Assembly: GCA_027484885.1 (NCBI GenBank)
Contig: JAIXSD010000170.1
Span: 1-8,210, forward strand
Direction: 5' to 3'
DNA: 8,210 nucleotides
DNA from: Rubrivivax sp.
GTDB lineage: Bacteria; Pseudomonadota; Gammaproteobacteria; Burkholderiales; Burkholderiaceae_C
Shown: piece by piece, positions 1-4,681 of the stretch
Position numbering within the stretch: position 1 is the stretch's first letter
Layout of the letters: every line of letters starts with the position of its first letter
The notes under the pieces: generated by a model
What the model was told of the DNA's origin: nothing
The model's input: the letters and a program-made list of their open reading frames with translations, nothing else
Databases searched by the model: none
Position numbers and translations under genes: made by a program

Positions 1-1768
1 CAGCGCAGGGGCTGTCGGGGTCGCTGACGGCGATCTTCAGCGGCAGGCCCTCATGCTCGCCCTTGGACGATTCGCCCATCACCAGGGTCTGGCCGCTGGC
101 ATCGCGGCGGTAGACGGCCTGCACCTCGGCGCCCAGCACCGAGCGCAGCTCGCGGCAGAGCACGGTGAAGATCAGGCCCGGGCTGCGCTGGCGCCAGATC
201 TCGCGGCCCAGCACCACCAGCTGTTGCAGTTGCTCATGCGCGGCCTGCAGCTTGGCCAGGCGTTCTTCCTTGGCCTGGGCCTGCTGGCGGGCATGCTGGC
301 GCTCGTTGCGCGCCACCTCGACCTGCTGGCGGGCATGGCGTGAGGCGGTGGTCCAGCCGACCTGGCGGGCCGCGGCCGCGCGCCGCGCCATGGCATAGGC
401 TTCTTGCGGCCGGCCGGCCTTGTCCAGGGCCTCGGCCGCGGCGTCGAGCAGAGAGGGCTGGGGCTGGTAGCCCTCCAGCGCCTGGGCCTGCTCCAGCGCC
501 AGCTGCAGCCAGTTCAACACGGTCTCGGGCGCGGCGCCGCTGCGCCGTTCGATCTCGGCCAGCAAGGCACGCAGCTCGATCAGATCGCTGCGCTGCTGCT
601 GGGCGGTGGCGGCCTTGATCGCCTCCAGGGCCACGCGGCGCGCCTCATCCAGCCGGCCCAGATGCATCAAGGCCCGGGCCTGGCCGAGCACCACGCCGGT
701 GCGCATATCGCTGGAATGCGAATGCCGCTCGCGCTGGCCCAGCAGCTCGAAATGCTTGAGCGCCTCCTCGTAGTGGCCATGGTCCAGCTCGGCCTGGCCG
801 AGGTAATCGAGCGCCATCATGGCGGTGCGGCTGTGCGGATGCTGGGCCAGGGTCTGCAGGCATTCGCGCAGCAGCTCGCGCGCCGACTCGGTCTGGCCGA
901 CGCGGCGCAAGGCCTCGCCGGTCTGGGCCAGGCACAGGCCGATGGCACCCGGCCAGCGCACGCGCCGCGCCACGGCCAGGCCTTTCTTGAGCCAGGCCAG
1001 GGCGGTCTCGAAATCGGAAATGCTGGTGTAGCTGTAGCCCAGGTTGGAGGCCGCGCCGATGGCACGCCGCACCTGGCCCGACTCCAGGCTGGCCTCGTAG
1101 GACTGCTCCAGAAAGGCGGCCGCCTCGACATAGTCGGAGCCCAGGCCATGCTCGAGCGCGCGGTAGTCCGACAGGGCCGCGCGGCACAGGGCCGACAAGC
1201 CCTCGCCGCTGGCCGGCAGCTGCTCGGACCAGGTGGCCCGGGCCAGCTCGAAATCGAGGAAGAGATCGGCGCGCGCCAGGCAGGCGCGGTAGTAGAGCTG
1301 GCGCTCGGCATCCTGGGCCTGGTCGGCGCAGTCCAGCGCGCTTTGCTGGGCATCGCGCTGCAGATCGACATCGCCACGGTCGGCGTGGATGCTGGCCTGC
1401 AGGCCGTACAGATCCGCCTGAGCGCAGGGGTTGGGGTGTTCGGCCAGTTCGGCACGGGCGCGCTCGACCCAGGTCTGCGCTTCATCGAGCCGCATCATCA
1501 GCATGGCCACCTCGCCCTGCACCAGATGCAGGCGGGCGCGCATGGTGCTCAGGGCGGCCGGGTCCATGAAGGCGGTCTGCTCCTGCGCTTCATCCAGCTC
1601 CTTGAGCAGGGCGCTGGCCAGGGCCTGGGCGCGTGGGCTGTTCAGCTGGCGCAGGCCCCAGGCCACGGCCAGGCGGGCGTTCCAGTCCGAGCTCTCGTGC
1701 AGCTGCTGGGCTGCGGCCTGCACCTCGCGTTCCAGAGGAAACAAGAGCAGCTCATGTGCGAATGCCAT
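1..1768 (-). CDS. TPR - coiled coil - GAF signalling protein, 3' end beyond the window
   Basis: Partial gene of 589 visible codons, open to the left edge. I translated it by hand from the ATG at 1768-1766, which has a good Shine-Dalgarno GGAGG 5 nt upstream. Residues 1 to about 200 are alpha-helical with no signal peptide. Residues about 203-406 look like degenerate TPR units, for example stretches reading DFETALAWLKKGL, HYEEALKHFELLG and RLDEARRVALEAI. Residues about 475-515 are Arg/Gln/Lys/Glu-rich and should form a coiled coil. From about 516 (LVVLGREIW...) a GAF-like domain begins and is cut at its DPDSPCA stretch. In beta- and gammaproteobacteria this TPR-GAF architecture usually ends in a signalling output such as GGDEF, HD-GYP or a nucleotide cyclase. 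That output is off-window, so the enzyme activity is unknown. It is divergent from the yfiRNB operon, so a c-di-GMP role is tempting but unproven. The architecture is fairly sure, the function is not. Confidence 0.82.
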   Translation of the reverse strand, partial: MAFAHELLLFPLEREVQAAAQQLHESSDWNARLAVAWGLRQLNSPRAQALASALLKELDEAQEQTAFMDPAALSTMRARLHLVQGEVAMLMMRLDEAQTWVERARAELAEHPNPCAQADLYGLQASIHADRGDVDLQRDAQQSALDCADQAQDAERQLYYRACLARADLFLDFELARATWSEQLPASGEGLSALCRAALSDYRALEHGLGSDYVEAAAFLEQSYEASLESGQVRRAIGAASNLGYSYTSISDFETALAWLKKGLAVARRVRWPGAIGLCLAQTGEALRRVGQTESARELLRECLQTLAQHPHSRTAMMALDYLGQAELDHGHYEEALKHFELLGQRERHSHSSDMRTGVVLGQARALMHLGRLDEARRVALEAIKAATAQQQRSDLIELRALLAEIERRSGAAPETVLNWLQLALEQAQALEGYQPQPSLLDAAAEALDKAGRPQEAYAMARRAAAARQVGWTTASRHARQQVEVARNERQHARQQAQAKEERLAKLQAAHEQLQQLVVLGREIWRQRSPGLIFTVLCRELRSVLGAEVQAVYRRDASGQTLVMGESSKGEHEGLPLKIAVSDPDSPCA

Positions 1769-1877
1769 CCAGGCCTCCCGGGCGAGGGATTCAGATGCCC
1801 ATGAGCCTAGCGCCAGCCCCTTGCGGCCTATCTGCCGAAAAGCCCGCGCTTTGCCCGGCTGCCGTGCCTGCGCAACA

Positions 1878-1905
1878 GGCCACCCCTGCACTTGCGGGGG
1901 TGGCC
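1878..1905. repeat. Strong inverted repeat, 12-bp stem with ACTT loop
   Basis: Left arm GGCCACCCCTGC (1878-1889) pairs with right arm GCGGGGGTGGCC (1894-1905) over 12 positions, 11 Watson-Crick and one T-G, around a 4-nt loop ACTT. Neither strand has a T-run after the stem, so it does not look like an intrinsic terminator. It sits about 110 bp upstream of the TPR-GAF start codon and about 48 bp upstream of the TATACT box. It may be an operator, a structured 5' leader of the minus-strand gene, or a REP-like element. Confidence 0.7.
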
Positions 1906-1928
1906 AGGGCGCGGCAGGCAGGATTGCG

Positions 1929-1950
1929 CAGGGCCCGGGCTTCAGCCCTG
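1929..1950. promoter_or_regulatory. Candidate operator dyad just upstream of a -10-like box
   Basis: Arms CAGGGC (1929-1934) and GCCCTG (1945-1950) are perfect inverted repeats separated by 10 bp. The dyad ends 2 bp before the TATACT box, where a regulator would block or contact RNA polymerase at a yfiR promoter. GC-rich DNA produces such dyads by chance, so confidence is low. Confidence 0.3.
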
Positions 1951-1952
1951 CC

Positions 1953-1958
1953 TATACT
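1953..1958 (+). promoter_or_regulatory. Possible -10 box (TATACT) for yfiRNB
   Basis: TATACT matches the sigma-70 -10 consensus at five of six positions and stands out in GC-rich surroundings. It lies 84 bp upstream of the yfiR ATG. The nearest -35-like hexamer (TTGCGC, 1924-1929) is 23 bp away, which is too far for a normal promoter, so an activator or another sigma factor may be needed. Confidence 0.35.
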
Positions 1959-1985
1959 GGGCCGATCTCGTCCTCATTCGGAAAT

Positions 1986-2042
1986 ATGAAGCGCGTCCCC
2001 GGGGCCATGTCCCGGGCCCCGCGTGGCTGGTTTGGAATCTGA
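1986..2042 (+). CDS. Possible 18-codon leader peptide abutting yfiR
   Basis: An ATG at 1986 opens an 18-codon frame (MKRVPGAMSRAPRGWFGI) whose TGA at 2040-2042 directly touches the yfiR ATG at 2043. A weak GGAA motif lies 2 nt before this ATG. The mRNA could also fold with arms GGGGCC (2001-2006) and GGCCCC (2015-2020) inside the frame. Since yfiR itself has a poor Shine-Dalgarno, ribosomes ending at TGA could restart at the adjacent ATG. This is inference from layout only. The frame may also be chance, or a relic of a longer N-terminus. Confidence 0.25.
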   Translation: MKRVPGAMSRAPRGWFGI

Positions 2043-2669
2043 ATGTTGGCTGCCTTGTTTGTCTCCTGCTCGACCCCGCCGTGGCGCACGCCTGGGTGGC
2101 TGCGCGGGCGCCTGCGGCGCCGTCTGGAGCTGGGCCTGGGGCTGCTGCTGGGCGGCCTGGCCGGCAGCCCCTGCCAGGCGCAGGCCCTGCCCTCCTTGCC
2201 GCAGGCGGTGGTGGCGCAATCGGCCCTGGCCACCGGCGCCATCTTGCAAGCCATCGTCAGCTACACCCGCTGGCCGCAGCGCCCGGCCAGCCTGGGCCTG
2301 TGCATCAGCCGCAGCGCCAGCGATGCGCAGGAGATCGCCCGCCAGGTGCAGCCCCTGCACGATGGCCGCCAGCTCGATGTGCATCTGATCGAGGCCAACC
2401 AGAACCCCTTGCCCGCCCAATGCCAGGCCGTGTACCTGGAAGGCTGGCAGCCCGAAGCCCTGCGCCAGCTGCTGCGCAGCCTGGCCCAGCAGCCGGTGCT
2501 GACCCTGGGCCGCGGGCCCGAGTTCTGCAGCGACGGCGGCATGTTCTGCCTGGAAGCGCAGGACGGCCGCACCCGCTTTGAAGTCAACCTCGACGCCGTG
2601 GCCCGCAGCGGCCTGCGCGTGCACCCGCAGGTGCTGCGCCTGGCCCAGCCTCAGGGGCGCAAGGCATGA
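2043..2669 (+). CDS. yfiR: YfiR family periplasmic repressor of the diguanylate cyclase YfiN
   Basis: 208 residues, DUF4154/YfiR type. In the known system YfiR binds the periplasmic domain of YfiN and keeps it inactive. An Arg-rich n-region (about 21-27), a Leu/Gly-rich core (28-41) and an AQA site near residue 47 make a credible Sec signal peptide, though the part before it is unusually long. Family hallmarks in the mature part are SYTRWP (73-78), PVLTLG (151-156), DGGMFCL (164-170) and the closing RFEVNLDAVARSGLRVHPQVLRLA (split here as RFEVNLDAVA and SGLRVHPQVLRLA). Four mature cysteines, C87, C127, C162 and C169, have spacings of 40 and 7, close to the two disulfide pairs I recall for Pseudomonas YfiR. 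An in-frame TGA stands immediately before ATG 2043, so no longer start is possible. The Shine-Dalgarno is weak (GGA about 8 nt upstream). It overlaps yfiN by 4 nt (ATGA). Confidence 0.88.
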   Translation: MLAALFVSCSTPPWRTPGWLRGRLRRRLELGLGLLLGGLAGSPCQAQALPSLPQAVVAQSALATGAILQAIVSYTRWPQRPASLGLCISRSASDAQEIARQVQPLHDGRQLDVHLIEANQNPLPAQCQAVYLEGWQPEALRQLLRSLAQQPVLTLGRGPEFCSDGGMFCLEAQDGRTRFEVNLDAVARSGLRVHPQVLRLAQPQGRKA

Positions 2670-4075
2670 GCAAGCGGCTGCGACATCTGTGGGGTGCCAG
2701 CCCGGCGGCGCAGGGCAGGCCCGTGCCCAGCGTGTTCGAGCTGATGCGTGCGGCCAGCTGGCGCATCGGTTGGCTCTCGGTGATCAGCGTCGGCCTGGTG
2801 CTGACGGTGGGCGCGGCCCTGCTGCTGCATCTGTCCACGGTGCGCAATCTGGAGCTGCAGGCGCGCTCGCTGGCCTACTCGGTGGAGGCGGCCGTGGTCT
2901 TCCAGGACCGCCAGGCCACCGAAAACCTGCTGCAGGAGCTGCTGCGCCACGAGCCAATCTCGGCCGCGCGCGTGCGGCTGGGGCCGCAGAGCCTGAGCGC
3001 GCCGTCGCAGCCCGGCGCGTCGGGCTCCGAAGCGGTCGACGATTTCGCCTGCTATCGCAAGCCCGAGGCTGCGGGTGGCTGGGCCTGGCTGGCCGAACAC
3101 CTCTGGCCGGTGCGCGCCGAAGCGCCCGTGCTGGCCCAGGGCCAGGTGCAGGCCGTGGTGGAGCTGCAGGCCGATGCCAGCGCCCTGCTCAGCCTGATGA
3201 GCTGGGCGGCGGCCGGCGTGCTGCTGGCCATGGGCCTGGCCGGGGTGGCGGTGCTGCGAGTCTCGCAGCGCCTGGCCGATCGCCTGGTCCTGCCCCTGCA
3301 AGCTCTGGCCGAATACAGCCGGCAGATGCGCCAGCTCCGCGAGCCCCAGGGCCAGTTCCTCAGCCTGCGCAGCGCCCCGCGCGCCGGCGTGCGCGAGCTC
3401 GATCAGCTCAGCGCCGATTTCGACGCCCTGCTGCAAGAGCTCAGCGCCCACCAGCAGCAACTGCTGCGCGAGCATGACGCGCTGCGCCACGCCCATGCCG
3501 AGCTCAGCGACCAGGCCGCGCGCGACGGCCTGACCGGCGTGGCCACGCGCGCACATTTCGAGCGGGTGCTGGCCAGCACCTTGTCGCAGGCCAGCCGGGC
3601 CGGCGGCTGCTTCTCGCTGTTCTTCATCGACGCCGATCATTTCAAGACCATCAACGACGAGCATGGCCACGAAGCCGGCGACTGCGTGCTGGTGGCCGTG
3701 GCCCAGCGCCTGAGCCGCAGCGTGCGTGCGCAGGACCTGGTCGGGCGCCTGGGCGGAGATGAGTTCGTGGTCCTGGTCCACGGCCTGCGCCAGGCCACCA
3801 ATGCGCCCGCCATCGCCGAGCAGCTGCGCCATGCCGTGGCCCAGCCGGTGACCCTGCCCAACGGCGCGGACGTGGTGCCCGGCATCAGCGTCGGCCTGGC
3901 GATTTTCCCCACCCATGGCCTGAGCGCTGCCGAGCTGATGAAGGCGGCCGACCAGGACATGTACCAGCGCAAGCGGGCGGCACGCAGCGTGCCAGCCCCT
4001 GGCTCATCAAGCAGGAGTTCACTTGAAGCAGCCCCCACGCCACGCCCCACGCCACGCCCTTTGCAGCCGGACTGA
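2666..4075 (+). CDS. yfiN: YfiN/DgcN-type membrane diguanylate cyclase (CHASE8-HAMP-GGDEF)
   Basis: 469 residues. It makes c-di-GMP from two GTP at the inner membrane under control of periplasmic YfiR. Order: transmembrane segment about 35-57; periplasmic CHASE8-like sensor about 58-172 with the family stretch ARSLAYSVEAAVVFQDRQAT (66-84 region); second transmembrane segment about 176-198; HAMP about 199-256; coiled-coil linker about 256-284; GGDEF domain about 285-440. The catalytic core is intact: DGLTGV (287-292), metal-site D322 in FIDADHFK, and GGDEF (363-367). The product-inhibition I-site RxxD is present as R354-A-Q-D357, five residues before GGDEF, so feedback inhibition by c-di-GMP is expected. 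The start is fixed by the ATGA overlap with yfiR and suggests translational coupling. A Pro/Ser-rich tail of about 28 residues (441-469) follows the domain and overlaps the start of yfiB. Homologues are also called tpbB. Confidence 0.93.
   Translation: MSKRLRHLWGASPAAQGRPVPSVFELMRAASWRIGWLSVISVGLVLTVGAALLLHLSTVRNLELQARSLAYSVEAAVVFQDRQATENLLQELLRHEPISAARVRLGPQSLSAPSQPGASGSEAVDDFACYRKPEAAGGWAWLAEHLWPVRAEAPVLAQGQVQAVVELQADASALLSLMSWAAAGVLLAMGLAGVAVLRVSQRLADRLVLPLQALAEYSRQMRQLREPQGQFLSLRSAPRAGVRELDQLSADFDALLQELSAHQQQLLREHDALRHAHAELSDQAARDGLTGVATRAHFERVLASTLSQASRAGGCFSLFFIDADHFKTINDEHGHEAGDCVLVAVAQRLSRSVRAQDLVGRLGGDEFVVLVHGLRQATNAPAIAEQLRHAVAQPVTLPNGADVVPGISVGLAIFPTHGLSAAELMKAADQDMYQRKRAARSVPAPGSSSRSSLEAAPTPRPTPRPLQPD
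4013..4017 (+). promoter_or_regulatory. Ribosome-binding site that decides the TTG start of yfiB
   Basis: AGGAG at 4013-4017, inside the 3' end of yfiN, lies 5 nt before TTG at 4023. No ATG or GTG is better placed upstream of the lipoprotein signal, so this motif supports the TTG start. Confidence 0.65.
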
Positions 4076-4628
4076 AATCAGGGGCCCGGCGCCTTCGCCC
4101 TTCAGCAGGTTCAGCACGCCCCGGCGCCAGCTGCTGCAGGCCTGCCTGGGCGCGCCAGCCCTGCTGCTCCAGGCCTGCCAGAGCAGCCCCGGCACGGCAA
4201 TCGCCCTCACCCCGCCCTCACCCTGGACCGAGCAGCAAAAGCGCCGCCTGCAGGAGCTGGGATTTGTGCAGACCGGCGATGAGTGGGAGCTGAACCTGGC
4301 CACCAGCCTGCTGTTCGGCTTCGACTCCGACCGCCTGCAACTGGAGCAGCGCCAGCGCCTGATCGAGCTGGGCCGTCAGCTGCGCGAGGTGGAGGTGCCG
4401 CGCCTGCGCATCGAAGGCCACAGCGATGCGGTGGGCGACGCCAGCTACAACAAGCAGCTGTCCCTGCGCCGCGCCGGCGCCGTCAGCCAGGCCCTGCAAG
4501 GCGCAGGCTGGCCCAGCGGCGCGCTCAAAACCCAGGGCTTCGGCCATGAGAAACCGATCACCGACAACAACAGCGAAGCCAGCCGCGCCCGGAACCGGCG
4601 CGTGGTGCTGATCGCGATGGCGAGCTGA
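4023..4628 (+). CDS. yfiB: YfiB-like OmpA-family outer-membrane lipoprotein
   Basis: 201 residues from a TTG start. In the known system YfiB is anchored in the outer membrane, binds peptidoglycan and, when activated, sequesters YfiR so that YfiN is released. The signal is unusual: about 33 residues of basic, Pro-rich n-region, an RR pair (34-35), a hydrophobic stretch, and a lipobox-like L49-Q50-A51-C52. The mature part starts with a short linker, then WTEQQKRRLQELGFVQTGDEW, very like the E. coli YfiB motif before its OmpA domain (shown here 68-88). The OmpA-like domain runs about 90-200: LLFGFDSDRL (96-105), IEGHSDAVGDASYN (130-143), LSLRRAGAV (146-154) and the closing RARNRRV (188-194), with D135 and the arginines expected to contact diaminopimelate. 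It overlaps yfiN by 53 nt, so translation is probably coupled. Operon position and sequence agree on identity. Confidence 0.88.
   Translation: MKQPPRHAPRHALCSRTEIRGPAPSPFSRFSTPRRQLLQACLGAPALLLQACQSSPGTAIALTPPSPWTEQQKRRLQELGFVQTGDEWELNLATSLLFGFDSDRLQLEQRQRLIELGRQLREVEVPRLRIEGHSDAVGDASYNKQLSLRRAGAVSQALQGAGWPSGALKTQGFGHEKPITDNNSEASRARNRRVVLIAMAS
4035..4058 (+). repeat. Perfect 12-bp tandem duplication in the yfiN/yfiB overlap
   Basis: The unit CCACGCCACGCC occurs twice in direct succession (4035-4046 and 4047-4058). In the yfiN frame it encodes PTPR twice (457-464), and in the yfiB frame PRHA twice. Each unit has internal ACGCC repetition, which favours slippage. Unit gain or loss would keep both frames, as 12 is a multiple of 3. 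Confidence 0.85.
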
Positions 4629-4633
4629 GGGAA

Positions 4634-4648
4634 CGGGCGCTCGGCCCG
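4634..4648. terminator. Weak candidate hairpin between convergent yfiB and nrdJ
   Basis: Arms CGGGC (4634-4638) and GCCCG (4644-4648) flank a 5-nt loop in the 53-bp gap between the yfiB stop (4628) and the nrdJ stop (4682). The position suits a bidirectional terminator, but the stem is short and no T-run follows on either strand. Factor-dependent termination is as likely. Confidence 0.25.
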
Positions 4649-4681
4649 CTCAGCTGCTCAGCTCTTCACCGGTTCACTCGC

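Larger units (their letters stand above)
1769..2042. promoter_or_regulatory. Divergent intergenic region between the TPR-GAF gene and yfiRNB
   Basis: This 274-bp gap must hold the promoters of both divergent genes. From left to right it contains the ribosome-binding site of the minus-strand gene (GGAGG, complement of 1774-1778), a strong 12-bp-stem dyad (1878-1905), a 6-bp-arm dyad (1929-1950), a TATACT box (1953-1958) and an 18-codon leader frame (1986-2042). No convincing -35 element pairs with the TATACT box, and I found no clear promoter for the minus strand. Confidence 0.6.

Noticed and set aside
404..1804. Plus-strand frame of 466 codons opposite the TPR-GAF gene
   Set aside because: It has low-complexity mirror composition and no recognisable domain, while the opposite strand gives a coherent TPR-coil-GAF protein with a good ribosome-binding site.
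1878..1905. Intrinsic terminator
   Set aside because: No T-run on either strand, and it lies between divergent genes where neither transcript should end.
2651..3916. Minus-strand frame of 421 codons opposite yfiN
   Set aside because: It is an antisense shadow of a clear GGDEF gene, with His/Gln/Gly-rich composition.
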